From positions 1 through 64,000 of the forward strand of contig CBINDO010000008.1 of the NCBI GenBank assembly GCA_966249405.1: a DNA stretch of 64,000 nucleotides, read 5' to 3'. Below the pieces are notes generated by a model. That model searched no databases. It was not told where the DNA came from and worked only from the letters and a program-made list of their open reading frames with translations. The position numbers and the translations under genes were made by a program. The DNA is from SZUA-265 sp966249405. Lineage in GTDB: Bacteria > Myxococcota_A > Polyangia > Polyangiales > Polyangiaceae. The stretch's first letter is position 1. Each line of letters starts with the position of its first letter. Of this stretch, positions 8,090 to 16,815 are shown piece by piece.

Positions 8090-8983
8090 CTAGCGGCGTC
8101 GGGCTCTGGGATGAGCTCGGTAGTGGGCGTCGCGTAGCAAGTCCCGAGTGACTTGAGTGTAGACTTCCGTGGTCGAGATGTCCGCATGTCCGAGCAGCGT
8201 TTGGACACTGCGCAGGTCTGCCCCGCCTGCGAGCAAGTGGGTCGCGAACGAGTGTCGCAGGCGGTGGGGGTGAACAGCGCCGGGTACTCCTGCTCCGAGC
8301 GCGGCTGCTCTGACGAGCTTCCAGAACATTTGACGGGTCAGGGGGCGTCCACCGCGTGAAGGGAAGACCAAACCCAGGGGATTGGGCTCGGTCCGAGGTG
8401 CCGCCAAGTACGCGTCCAAGTGTGCGAGCGTAATGGCGCCGAGCGGTACCAAGCGCCGTTTCTTGCCCTTCCCGAATGCGGCGACCAAGCCCCGCTGGCG
8501 ATCGATGTCGCCAAACGTCAAGCCGATCAACTCGCTCACGCGTAGGCCCGCGGCATAACACAAGCTCAGCATCGCGCGGTCGCGGAGGCCTCGTGGCGTT
8601 GCTGGATCCGGCTGCTCGATCATCGACAGGACTTGCTCGAAAGTGAGTGGCCGAGGTAAGCGCCGCCCCGTCTTGGGGGAGACAACGAGCCCCGTCGGGT
8701 CGGTGTGGAGTTCGCCTTCGTTGACGACGAACCGCATCAAACCACGGAGCGCGGACAAGTGTCGACGCGCGCTCCGGGCGCCCAGCCCCTCTCTGGCGAG
8801 ATCTTCCAGCCAGGCGCTCACCAACGCCAGGCTGACGTCCTCGAGAGCTTCTTGTCCGACTTGTTCGGCGAACGTCGCGAACTTGGACAGGTCGCGGCCG
8901 TAGGCCTCGAGCGTGTTGGGCGACAGACCGCGCTCGGCCTTGAGGTGTGCGAGGAAGCCGTCGATGAGCTCAGCGATCCGCAT
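8090..8983 (-). CDS. xerD: Tyrosine recombinase XerC/XerD type
   Basis: The 297-residue length and full-length two-domain layout (SAM-like N-domain, catalytic C-domain) match the chromosome dimer resolution recombinases rather than phage integrases. Catalytic residues are visible: Arg in GLRVSELIGL, Lys in FGKGKKRRLVP, His-x-x-Arg in HPHRLRHSFATHLL, His in LLGHADISTT, and the nucleophile Tyr in TEVYTQV. It lies 18 bases after trpC on the same strand. XerC versus XerD cannot be decided from sequence reading alone, so the symbol is tentative. Confidence 0.88.
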   Translation of the reverse strand: MRIAELIDGFLAHLKAERGLSPNTLEAYGRDLSKFATFAEQVGQEALEDVSLALVSAWLEDLAREGLGARSARRHLSALRGLMRFVVNEGELHTDPTGLVVSPKTGRRLPRPLTFEQVLSMIEQPDPATPRGLRDRAMLSLCYAAGLRVSELIGLTFGDIDRQRGLVAAFGKGKKRRLVPLGAITLAHLDAYLAAPRTEPNPLGLVFPSRGGRPLTRQMFWKLVRAAALGAGVPGAVHPHRLRHSFATHLLAGGADLRSVQTLLGHADISTTEVYTQVTRDLLRDAHYRAHPRARRR

Positions 8984-9001
8984 GCCCGCCTCGACGGTTG
9001 T

Positions 9002-9784
9002 TCATTTAACGCGCGCAGCGGCAGCCAGTGAGCTGAGGAGCGGCACCGGATCATCCTGCCGCATCAGGACTTCGCCGATCAGCGCACCGTGGACCCTTCC
9101 ACTAGCGACCGCGGCCACGTCGGCCGGCGTCTTCAAACCCGAGAGGTGCAGGGACGTCACGTGGGGGGGCAGGCTATTGAGGATTTCCGTCGCCTGCTCG
9201 GCGTTCATCACCAACGTATCCAGATCCCGCGCGTTGACACCGATCACCGTCGCGCCCGCGTCGAGCGCGACGCTCACTTCCGCCGGCGAGTACACTTCGA
9301 CCAACGCTCCGAGACCGAGATTCGTCGCACTGCGAATCAGTTGGTGCAGCGACTCCGGCTTCAGGCAACGCACGATGAGCAGCACCCAATCGGCGCCGCT
9401 CGCCGCCGCCAATTGCAGCTGGGATTCGTCGATCACGAACTCCTTGCAGAGCACAGGTAAGTCGCTGGCTCGCCGCGCACGCGTGAGATGACTGTAGTCG
9501 CCGTCGAAGAACGGCTGATCGCACAATACGCTCATCATCGACGCGCCACCAACGCGATAGGCCAATGCCCGTTCTTCGACCGACAGCGTTCGAGACAACG
9601 GACCCGCCGAAGGTGAACGGAACTTGAGCTCGGCAATCAGACGTAGCGGAGTGCCCGGCTCGCGGAACAACGAGATCTGGCGGGGAACGAACACCTCGGG
9701 ACCGTCGAGTGCGGCCTTGGCCCGCGCGCGAAGCTCCGGCAGTGCGGCCTGCTTGGCTGACAAGATTCGAGAAAGGACGCCCAT
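9002..9784 (-). CDS. trpC: Indole-3-glycerol-phosphate synthase
   Basis: The enzyme closes the indole ring from CdRP in tryptophan synthesis. The 260-residue monofunctional barrel shows AELKFRSPSAG (catalytic Lys), VLCKEFVID (second Lys), GADWVLLIV, LVEVYSPAEVSVAL, IGVNARDL and a C-terminal phosphate site GALIGEVLM. It follows trpD by 16 bases in the order trpG-trpD-trpC. trpE, trpF, trpB and trpA are not in the window. Confidence 0.94.
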   Translation of the reverse strand: MGVLSRILSAKQAALPELRARAKAALDGPEVFVPRQISLFREPGTPLRLIAELKFRSPSAGPLSRTLSVEERALAYRVGGASMMSVLCDQPFFDGDYSHLTRARRASDLPVLCKEFVIDESQLQLAAASGADWVLLIVRCLKPESLHQLIRSATNLGLGALVEVYSPAEVSVALDAGATVIGVNARDLDTLVMNAEQATEILNSLPPHVTSLHLSGLKTPADVAAVASGRVHGALIGEVLMRQDDPVPLLSSLAAAARVK

Positions 9785-9800
9785 GGTCGAGTGATTGCGT

Positions 9801-10844
9801 TCAAGCCGATACGGGTTTGTTGGCGAGGGCCGCGTCGCGCCAACGCTGGAGTGCCGCGACTGCTCTCCCCGATACCACGGCCGCCATGGCCTTTTCAGCC
9901 GCCGTCCTCGGCGGCAAGTCTTCTGCGACCACGAGCGCCGCGGCGGCGTTCAGCACGAACGCGTCCCGTGCCGGATGCTCACGACCACTCAACACGGCTT
10001 CGATGATGCGTGCGTTCTCTTCGGCCGTACCACCTGCCGCCGCACCTTTGGGGCTCGTCGCGATACCGAAGTCGCTCGGGTGAACGACGAGTTCGGATAC
10101 CTTGCCCGCGTCGAGGACGGTAACCCGCGACGCGCCGTAGGGACTGACCTCGTCGATTCCGTCTTCACCGCGCACGACCCACGCCCGAACCGTGCCGAGC
10201 TGATCCAGGGTCCGCGCCAAAATCGGCCGCAGCTCGTCCGAGAACGCGCCAATCAGCTGATGGGTGGCACGGGCAGGGTTCACCAGTGGACCCAGGCAAT
10301 TGAAGACGGTCCGAATGCCCAGGTCTTTGCGGACGGGAGCAGCGTGCCGCATCGCGGGGTGGTGGGTCGGGGCCATGAGAAAGGCAATGTTGGCCTCCAC
10401 GAGCACCCGGCTCGCCGCTTCGGCGGGCAAATCGATCGGTATGCCGAGGGCGCTGACGACGTCGGCGCTGCCGGCGCGGCTCGACACGGCGCGGTTCCCG
10501 TGTTTGGCCACCGGTACGCCGAGCGAGGCGCAGATCAACGCGGCGCCGGTGGAGAGGTTCACGGTGCCGGTTTCGTCACCGCCGGTGCCGCAGGTGTCGA
10601 GGAGTTTGGGGAAGTTGTGTTCCACGCCAACCATGTTGGCCCGCATCGCTCGGGCCGCCCCAACGATCACTTCCGACGACTCGCCCTGCAGGCGCAGTGC
10701 CGAAAGAAAGCCTCCGATCTGAACCTGGGTCCACGTCCCACACAGCAGCGCCTCGAACGCACGCTCGGCCGTCGAAGCGTCGAGCTTGCCCTCCAGCAGG
10801 GCCGAAAATGCCATCTTGAACGTCAGTGGTGCAGTTGCGGTCAC
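9801..10844 (-). CDS. trpD: Anthranilate phosphoribosyltransferase
   Basis: The enzyme transfers phosphoribose from PRPP to anthranilate. The GTG at 10844 overlaps the trpG stop (GTGA) and gives 347 residues, close to the family norm. The frame is open upstream but overlaps trpG. Signature motifs include LLDTCGTGGDETGTVNLST (PRPP loop), VAKHGNRAVSSRAGSADV and GIRTVFNCLGPLVNPA. It is translationally coupled to trpG. Confidence 0.95.
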   Translation of the reverse strand: MTATAPLTFKMAFSALLEGKLDASTAERAFEALLCGTWTQVQIGGFLSALRLQGESSEVIVGAARAMRANMVGVEHNFPKLLDTCGTGGDETGTVNLSTGAALICASLGVPVAKHGNRAVSSRAGSADVVSALGIPIDLPAEAASRVLVEANIAFLMAPTHHPAMRHAAPVRKDLGIRTVFNCLGPLVNPARATHQLIGAFSDELRPILARTLDQLGTVRAWVVRGEDGIDEVSPYGASRVTVLDAGKVSELVVHPSDFGIATSPKGAAAGGTAEENARIIEAVLSGREHPARDAFVLNAAAALVVAEDLPPRTAAEKAMAAVVSGRAVAALQRWRDAALANKPVSA

Positions 10845-11416
10845 ATGTCCTCCAGCCAGTTTTTCAGGATCTGGCAACCGAAGTCGCTTAGTACCGACTC
10901 GGGGTGAAACTGGATACCCTGAATCGGCAGGGTACGATGGCGAAGGGCCATCACCTCGCCGAGAGGCGACGTGGCTACGACCTCGAGCGCCGAAGGCAAC
11001 CCCTCCGGACGCACCGACAGTGAGTTGTAGCGCGCGCAGTACAACGGCGCAGGGAGGCGCGCAAACAAACCGGCGCCGTCGTGGAAGATCGCCGTGCGTT
11101 CTCCGTGAACCGGCGACAGCGACCGTTCCACTCGCCCACCGGCCCAAGCGGCGATCGCTTGATGCCCCAGGCAAACACCCAGCACCGGTCGTCGCGGGTT
11201 GCCGAGCACCAGCTCACCGAGCAGCGCAGCGGTCTCTTCGGGCCTTCCGTGACCTGGACCGAGCACGACGGCATCGAAGGCGGAAGGGTCGCCAAGCACT
11301 CCAATCGCGCGCACCACGACCTTGGCTCCCGCGGCCACCAACAGGTGTTCTAGGTTGTAGGTGAACGAGTCGTCGTGATCGACGAGCAGGACGTCGCGAG
11401 GAGGGGACTTGGACAT
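10841..11416 (-). CDS. trpG: Anthranilate synthase glutamine amidotransferase subunit
   Basis: A class I glutamine amidotransferase that supplies ammonia to TrpE (and in some bacteria also PabB). The triad is visible: Cys in VLGVCLGHQAI, and His and Glu in GIQFHPESVL. The N-terminal LLVDHDDSFTYNLEHLL is typical. The oxyanion region reads LGPGHGRPEE, where most family members have GPGxP, a small deviation. The ATG at 11416 (191 residues) is preferred over one at 11440 that would add eight atypical residues. It is the first gene of a trpGDC unit and is divergent from the PilZ gene. Confidence 0.9.
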   Translation of the reverse strand: MSKSPPRDVLLVDHDDSFTYNLEHLLVAAGAKVVVRAIGVLGDPSAFDAVVLGPGHGRPEETAALLGELVLGNPRRPVLGVCLGHQAIAAWAGGRVERSLSPVHGERTAIFHDGAGLFARLPAPLYCARYNSLSVRPEGLPSALEVVATSPLGEVMALRHRTLPIQGIQFHPESVLSDFGCQILKNWLEDM

Positions 11417-11439
11417 GCCGAGCGGTAAAAAAGACGCCA

Positions 11440-11455
11440 CATTGTTCGCACAATG
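11440..11455. promoter_or_regulatory. Dyad CATTGT-tcgc-ACAATG between divergent trpG and the PilZ gene
   Basis: A perfect inverted repeat with 6-base arms and a 4-base centre lies in the 65-base gap between the two divergent starts. It is a plausible operator or overlapping promoter element. No -35/-10 pair is clear around it. Confidence 0.3.
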
Positions 11456-11481
11456 AGGGTTTACTGAATACAGTATCCTAC

Positions 11482-11787
11482 ATGTCAGAACGTCGTGCTC
11501 AAGCCCGAAAGGGCGTAGATATGTACTTCAACAAGTTTCTGAGTGGGTACCCCTATCTGTGTCGATGCGTCGACCTCTCGACGGGGGGTGCGCTGGTCGA
11601 GACCTACGCAGAGCCGGACGTCGTGTCCGATAAGTTCCCGATCGAGCTGCGGCTGCCAGGCGACAAGGAGTCGTTGTGGCTCTGGGCCCGGCGCACCCGG
11701 GTATCGGGCAGCCGGCAAGCGTTCGCGTTCGTTAACCCATCTGCGTCAGTGACGCGGCGCTTGCGCCGCTGCTTGGCCGCAGCCTGA
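11482..11787 (+). CDS. PilZ-domain protein
   Basis: The 101-residue protein carries the two c-di-GMP binding signatures of PilZ: the N-terminal RxxxR arginines (ERRAQARK) and DLSTGGALVE (DxSxxG). It is essentially one PilZ domain, so it likely acts as a stand-alone c-di-GMP effector or adaptor. The start ATG is 27 bases from the operator-like dyad. Nothing downstream is coupled to it. Confidence 0.85.
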   Translation: MSERRAQARKGVDMYFNKFLSGYPYLCRCVDLSTGGALVETYAEPDVVSDKFPIELRLPGDKESLWLWARRTRVSGSRQAFAFVNPSASVTRRLRRCLAAA

Positions 11788-12027
11788 ATGGGTTGCCGAC
11801 ACGCGTTCCGGCGGTTGCGCGTCACACTGCAACTCTGGAGCCGAGCTGTGCCGGCGACGGGTGACGTGGAGAGCGCGCTTTTTCCGGGTTGCCTCATCTG
11901 CACCCGTGGCCTAGGGTGCCCGCCCGACTGATTTTTACTTGCGCGGTAATCGCCGCCAAACGTTGTACAGCGCTGTGCGCTGCAAACCAGTTAACCCACA
12001 CGGACATTCAAGAGAGCTGAGGAGCAA

Positions 12028-13365
12028 ATGGCTGCTGGCAAGATCGATCTCAAGGCCCGACTAGGGAAGAAATCACTCGCACCGGAGGGCGCCGGCGCCC
12101 CCAGTCCTAGCGGAATGCCACCTGGACAATCGATGCCTGGGCAGGCGCCCGGGCAGGCATTTTCGGGTCAGGCACTACCGGGTCAGGGCATGCCAGGACC
12201 CTCCATTCCGGGACCTGCCAACGTCCCCGCAGGCATGGGACCAGGCCTCCCGGGGCACATGGGCGGGCCAGGCGCCGCTCCCAGCGGGATGCCGAGCCGC
12301 CCGCCCGCTGCCGCTCAAGCACCCGGCGGGTTCCCAGCACCGGCGGGCATGGCCCCGCAGCGCCCAGCGCCGGGCGCGTCCATTCCCGCCCCGCCCGGCT
12401 TCGGTCGAGGTCAGTCTCAGGCCCCGGCAGCCGCGCCGTCGGCCGCACCCGTGCAGGCACGTCCGGCACCGGTAGCTGCGCGTCCCTCACCACAAGGCAT
12501 CAAGCTCGACGCCGAAGACCTCGCTCAAGCACAGAAGGCGAGCTCGTCGAAGGCAAAGGTCTTGGCGCTCGGTGCCGGCTTGGTTGCGCTCGTCGTCGGT
12601 TTCGGCATCGGTTCTCTCTACAACGGCAACCAGGGCGCCAAGGCAGCCATGGAAGGCGCGGGCCTGCTCGTCCAAGAGATCGGCGCTGCCAACGAGAAGG
12701 CGACGGAGATGAACGAGCTCTTGAAGGCCGCGGCCAAGAAGGTCAAGGCTGGCGGCTTTCCGGCAGAAGAAGTGGAGAAGCTCGGCGCCCTCGACATCCC
12801 GTTCGATGGCACGAACCTCATGAACAAGGGCATCGGGCGTTACAACTCGACCGCCATGACGCTCCTGCTCCAGTACTCCACGGCGGTCCAGAACGCCAAA
12901 GACCAGAAGGACAAGGTCAGGCGTTTGCTCGGCGGCCTCAAAGGTCACATCGAAGCCGCGGCAGCTGAACGCGCCAACCCGCAGTTCCACTGGGGCGTGA
13001 AGATGGAGTCCACGCCGATGGGTCCCGTCGGAAAGATGCAGCTCATCAAGCCCGTACCAATCAAGGACGCCAAGGACGACAAGTATCGTTGGCCCAAGGA
13101 GTTCGAGGCGGGCAGCAGCAAACTCGCACGTTACGAGGGTGAAGAGCTCAAGAGCGATCCGTTCACCATCCCCGTCGAGCCGGAGACGGAAGCGCTGGTT
13201 TGCCCGGAGAACCTCGCGTTCCGCGCGATGGGCGCACTGCTCGACACTTCCAAAGACTTGGAAGGTGATCAAACGCCAGGTAGCGAGCGCGCCGGCGTCA
13301 TCGAGCTCGGCAACAAGACCATGGAGTTGCTCAAGAAGATCAACTCTGGCGGTGGCGGAGCCTGA
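12028..13365 (+). CDS. Unknown membrane-anchored protein with Pro/Gly/Met-rich N-terminus
   Basis: The ATG at 12028 follows GAGGAGC. The 445-residue protein begins MAAGKIDLKARLGKKSLAPE, then has about 120 residues of Pro, Gly, Gln, Ala and Met low complexity (SMPGQAPGQAFSGQALPGQG type). A single membrane segment lies at about residues 177-199 (VLALGAGLVALVVGFGIGSLY). The C-terminal 240 residues are folded-looking and helical at first, followed by a region with one Cys (LVCPENLAF). The basic N-terminus suggests a cytoplasmic tail with the C-domain outside. I do not recognise the family. A terminator follows directly. Confidence 0.7.
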   Translation: MAAGKIDLKARLGKKSLAPEGAGAPSPSGMPPGQSMPGQAPGQAFSGQALPGQGMPGPSIPGPANVPAGMGPGLPGHMGGPGAAPSGMPSRPPAAAQAPGGFPAPAGMAPQRPAPGASIPAPPGFGRGQSQAPAAAPSAAPVQARPAPVAARPSPQGIKLDAEDLAQAQKASSSKAKVLALGAGLVALVVGFGIGSLYNGNQGAKAAMEGAGLLVQEIGAANEKATEMNELLKAAAKKVKAGGFPAEEVEKLGALDIPFDGTNLMNKGIGRYNSTAMTLLLQYSTAVQNAKDQKDKVRRLLGGLKGHIEAAAAERANPQFHWGVKMESTPMGPVGKMQLIKPVPIKDAKDDKYRWPKEFEAGSSKLARYEGEELKSDPFTIPVEPETEALVCPENLAFRAMGALLDTSKDLEGDQTPGSERAGVIELGNKTMELLKKINSGGGGA

Positions 13366-13388
13366 TCGGACCTCCGAGCTCGAAGAAG

Positions 13389-13416
13389 AAAGCCAACCCC
13401 CCGGTTGGCTTTTTTC
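13389..13416 (+). terminator. Rho-independent terminator
   Basis: AAGCCAACC (13390-13398), a CCCC loop and GGTTGGCTT are followed by TTTTT. It lies 25 bases after the stop of the 445-residue protein gene. Confidence 0.9.
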
Positions 13417-13489
13417 GTTTGTGCTTCAGACGAGCTGCGTGCCGAACGGCATCGGAAAGCCCACTCCCACCTCAGGCTTCCACACATCC

Positions 13490-13592
13490 CCTAGACCCTC
13501 GCGGTAAGCCTTCGAAAGACGCCGGATTTGCAAGAACCGACGCGGAGATCGCCGCGCGTGATGAACGCGAAGTGATCAGTCTTCAGACTCCA
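13490..13592 (+). repeat. Interspersed repeat family 1, copy 1 (internally shortened)
   Basis: The segment with CTCGCGGTAAG, then GCCGGATTTGCAAGAACCGA, then GTGATGAACGCG and CAGTCTTC matches, in order, the two ends of longer copies at 60488-60692 and (inverted) 20630-20833. The middle of about 90 bases is missing here. It lies between convergent genes, just past a terminator. Confidence 0.75.
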
Positions 13593-13989
13593 GCCGGCTC
13601 GGCACGACGCTCTCCGAAATGCCGGGTCTTGGCGCGGCTCGAACCCGGCCTGCGTCGCGATCTGGCCTGCCGGGGGTCGCTGCTTTCAGTCGTTGTCTCA
13701 CCCAGCCCAGGAAAACGGCGCCCGAGCTGAGTGACCGAACGCGGACTAGGGACGAAGACCGCACGCGCGTGAGCAGTCTCACGCATCAGCGAGCGGAGCG
13801 GGAGCAACGAGCGGAGGGCCCCGTCACTGACGCAGCCGCGCCCGAGCTCGGTGTCACTCCATCCGCGGGGTGGCGCCCGAGTACAGGGGCCGAACACTGT
13901 CGCCCGCAGGCGACGAGCCGAGCGCGAACGCCGCGAACCGGCGCGGTCTCAGCCAAAAACGAGCGAGTTCGCGCGCAGGTTGCGGGTGT
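13593..13989. other. Gene-free stretch between repeat and CBS-domain gene
   Basis: These roughly 400 bases separate convergent genes. No reading frame with protein-like composition is supported. The sequence is GC-rich with short irregular inverted repeats of GAGCG/CGCTC type. I see no known element. Confidence 0.4.
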
Positions 13990-15258
13990 TCACGCCGAGG
14001 CACGCAAGGCCGGGTTCGGCACGATCTCGACCTTCGAGATCCGGCGTTCGTCCGAGCTGCGGATAAGGAACTTGTGTCCGAGCTCCTCGAGCACGGTGCC
14101 GGACTCGGGGACGCGGCCCATCATCTCGACGATGAAGCCACCGAGCGAATTGTATTCGCCCGCGTCGGGGAGCTCGATCCCAACTTGGCGGTTGAGCTCG
14201 GGGATCGGAATGCTGGCGTCGACCACGAAGTGGCCGTTGCTCAGTTCGACGATCGGCGACTCGTCATCGTCGTATTCGTCTTGGATTTCGCCGACGATCT
14301 CCTCGAGCAAGTCCTCGAGGGTGAGGACGCCGCTCATGCCACCGAACTCGTCGATCACGATGGCCATGTGGTGACGACCAGCGCGCAGCTGTTGCAGAAC
14401 ACTGGACGCGAGCTGCGTCTCGGGAATGAACACTGCTTTGCGTAGCAGCGATCGAATGTTCAGCTTCGACAGGCCTTGCGAGGCGGTAAATAGGAATACG
14501 TCTTTGACGTGCAGGATGCCGATGATGTTGTCGAGACGGTCGCGGTAGACGGGGTATCGCGAGTGCTCGTTCTTGCGGATCAAGCGCACGAGCTCTTCGT
14601 GGCTCGTGTTTACATCCACCGCGACGACGTTCGGTCTCGGCACCATCAGATCGCCGGCCACCGTGTCCCCGAACTCGAGCACGTTGCGGATCATCGCCGA
14701 CTGTTGTTCGCCGAGGGCGCCGCTGCGTTCGCTGGCGTTCAACACCAACTCGACCTCCGCGTCGCTGACCGTGGATGCAACCGGCGTCATGCCCCGAGTC
14801 TGGATGAGCCACGCGCTGAGCGCGTTGATCGGGTCGGCGATTGGCGCGACCACCCACTCCAACGGGTGAAGAGCTACGAGGATCCAGCCCAGGTGATCCG
14901 TGGCTCGAGGGGCCAATAGACCGTGAATCAGACGCCGCCCGAACGCATACAGAACTCCGGTTGCGGCGATCGAAAGCACGATGGGTAGCGCGGGTTCTCG
15001 CGACGGCACCACCGCTCGGGCCACCAGGTAGAACGCCATTCCCAGAGAGAACGCCTGCAGGATGCTCCAGCGGGTCCGCAGTTTGGCCCAGTGACGAGAC
15101 AGTCGCTCCAGGCGAGGTCGACCCGGAGGATTGGATTCAGATACCGCGCCCGTGCGTCCGACTGTTTGCTCAGCCAAGCCACACGCTGCACCGAAGAGAG
15201 CAGCGGTAAGGGTTGAAGTGAGTCCCAACAGGAGACTAACTGGTTCTGGAGGTTCCAA
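13990..15258 (-). CDS. CNNM/CorC-type membrane protein with CBS domains
   Basis: The 422-residue protein has the hemolysin C/CorC architecture: an N-terminal hydrophobic region (to about residue 150), two CBS domains (around VPRPNVVAVDVNTSHEELVR and FIPETQLASSVLQQLRAG) with the signature FGGMSGVLTLEDLLEEIVGE, then the C-terminal CorC_HlyC domain (GHFVVDASIPIPELNRQVG, GEYNSLGGFIVEMMGRVP). Family members act in Mg2+/Co2+ efflux or homeostasis. It is a single gene on the minus strand, with no clear operon partner. Confidence 0.85.
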   Translation of the reverse strand: MEPPEPVSLLLGLTSTLTAALFGAACGLAEQTVGRTGAVSESNPPGRPRLERLSRHWAKLRTRWSILQAFSLGMAFYLVARAVVPSREPALPIVLSIAATGVLYAFGRRLIHGLLAPRATDHLGWILVALHPLEWVVAPIADPINALSAWLIQTRGMTPVASTVSDAEVELVLNASERSGALGEQQSAMIRNVLEFGDTVAGDLMVPRPNVVAVDVNTSHEELVRLIRKNEHSRYPVYRDRLDNIIGILHVKDVFLFTASQGLSKLNIRSLLRKAVFIPETQLASSVLQQLRAGRHHMAIVIDEFGGMSGVLTLEDLLEEIVGEIQDEYDDDESPIVELSNGHFVVDASIPIPELNRQVGIELPDAGEYNSLGGFIVEMMGRVPESGTVLEELGHKFLIRSSDERRISKVEIVPNPALRASA

Positions 15259-15849
15259 CGTTGCCTTGATGCCGGTATTGGCGGCCGTTTCGACGAGGCC
15301 CCAAACCTGATCCCTCGAGGCCCCGTGCCTCCTGAAGGGTGGGGGCTGGCCGCCCCCAGAAAAGGTTGAGCGGTCAAAATAAGTTCGCGACGCCGTCGGC
15401 GCAACTCCCTAGCCACACCGTCGACCTGGGGTAGTGTCAAAACGCCTCTGTTCTAGAGCCCCGGGCGTGGCGTGCGAAAGCGTCCCGATGTTGCCCCCCG
15501 GGGCAACGCGAGGTCACGTCGATGCGCGCTTTCCGCGCGGATTGCCCACACTTAGGGCTGCGCCGAGACCAGCCACTCATGGCGGTGTCACCGCTTCCGG
15601 TGGCGAACGAGCCGCGAAGGTCGGCAGGTTGGCTGGTCGGCTGAGGAGACCCCTGGGCAGGGGAAGGATGGGGCAGGGTAATCCGAGCGAGCGCGGAGTG
15701 GGGGAGACTGGCACTTCGCGAAGCGGACGTCGAAAGGGGGCCGCTCGCGCGATCGTAAGCGACTGGCCCTTCGCGCCTGGAGGTCTTCCAATTGCTGCCT
15801 CCTGCAAACGGGCGAGCGTGGAGTCACGGGCTGTCGGTGTGTTCCGAGT
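15259..15849. other. Gene-free stretch between truB and the CBS-domain gene
   Basis: These 591 bases hold no supported gene. Two compact hairpins are visible: GGGGGC-tggcc-GCCCCC at 15341-15357, and the near-perfect GTTGCCCC-cc-GGGGCAAC at 15490-15507. Neither is followed by a T-tract on the plus strand. They may belong to the 3' region of truB or the 5' leader of the CBS gene. No match to the two repeat families described here was found. Confidence 0.4.
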
Positions 15850-16815
15850 TCACAGTGCGTGCTCAGGAAAGCCGCGGAGGACGCGAAAGTGCGGAGCGGA
15901 GTCGGGAACGGCGGACAGGACGTTCAACGGTTCGGGTTGGATGCGCTCGCCCACCGCCACGAGGCGTGAGGTTCCGGAGAGCCAGGCCGAAGGTGACAGG
16001 CGGGGGACTTCGCTGAAGTCGCCTTCGGTGAGACGTTTGCCCTGACGCGCGCGTGTCTCGCCTTCGGGGGTGAGGACGCCCTTTGCGAGCCCGAGTTGCG
16101 CCGCCTCGGCCAGGTTTAGGAGGTCCGGCAATGGCCCGCCATCGACGGGCGGCCAAGCGACTGCGGCGTCCAGACGGAACTCGCCGCTCGCCAATCTCCG
16201 CAAGGCGCTCAGGCATCCCGGGACGCCGAGGGCCTCGCACACGTCGCGCGCCAACGAACGCACGTAGTAGCCCTTACTGACTCGAACGTCGAGCACGGCG
16301 GAGCTGTCCGTCAGCTCCACGAGTTCCAACGATTCGACGTGCACCGGGCGGGCAGGCAGCGCGAAAGTCTCACCGCGACGGGCCTTCTTGTAAGCGGTTT
16401 CGCCATCCTGCTTGATGGCGCTGAAGGCGGGGGGGACCTGCAACTGGCGCTCGCGCTCGAGCTCGAGCGCGTGGAGCAATCGCTCCCTCGATACCTCTCC
16501 GGGGGCAACGAGTCGCTGGTCGATGGTTCGTCCCTCGACGTCCAGGGTGTCGGTGGAACGTCCGAAGGTCAGCTCTGCGCGATAGTGCTTGTTGGCGGCG
16601 GTGAGGTATTCGGACAGCTTCGTCGCTTCTCCGAGCATTACCACCAACACCCCACTCGCTAGCGGGTCTAGGGTACCGGCATGTCCCACAGAGCGGACTC
16701 CGTAACGGCGTCGCACCTGCGCAACCACGTCGAAGCTCGTCGGCCCCGACGGCTTGTCGAGCACGAGGACTCCACTCACCCCAGCCCGCCTAGGCGGTTT
16801 GGCGGGCTTGACCAT
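15850..16815 (-). CDS. truB: tRNA pseudouridine-55 synthase
   Basis: TruB makes pseudouridine at U55 in the T-loop of tRNAs. The catalytic Asp is in VGHAGTLDPLASGVLVV. Other family motifs are LVLDKPSGPTSFDVV, LQVPPAFSAIKQDGETAYKK and VSKGYYVRSLARDV. The ATG at 16815 gives 321 residues. Its first 26 bases overlap the end of gatA, so it is likely coupled to gatA. A longer frame upstream lacks homology. Confidence 0.94.
   Translation of the reverse strand: MVKPAKPPRRAGVSGVLVLDKPSGPTSFDVVAQVRRRYGVRSVGHAGTLDPLASGVLVVMLGEATKLSEYLTAANKHYRAELTFGRSTDTLDVEGRTIDQRLVAPGEVSRERLLHALELERERQLQVPPAFSAIKQDGETAYKKARRGETFALPARPVHVESLELVELTDSSAVLDVRVSKGYYVRSLARDVCEALGVPGCLSALRRLASGEFRLDAAVAWPPVDGGPLPDLLNLAEAAQLGLAKGVLTPEGETRARQGKRLTEGDFSEVPRLSPSAWLSGTSRLVAVGERIQPEPLNVLSAVPDSAPHFRVLRGFPEHAL

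Noticed and set aside
8090..8983. Phage integrase or integron
   Set aside because: Full XerC/XerD-type length and housekeeping context beside trp genes; no attachment site or other phage genes.
13593..13989. Additional coding gene in the convergent gap
   Set aside because: The reading frames are Arg-rich, without a start context or known motif.
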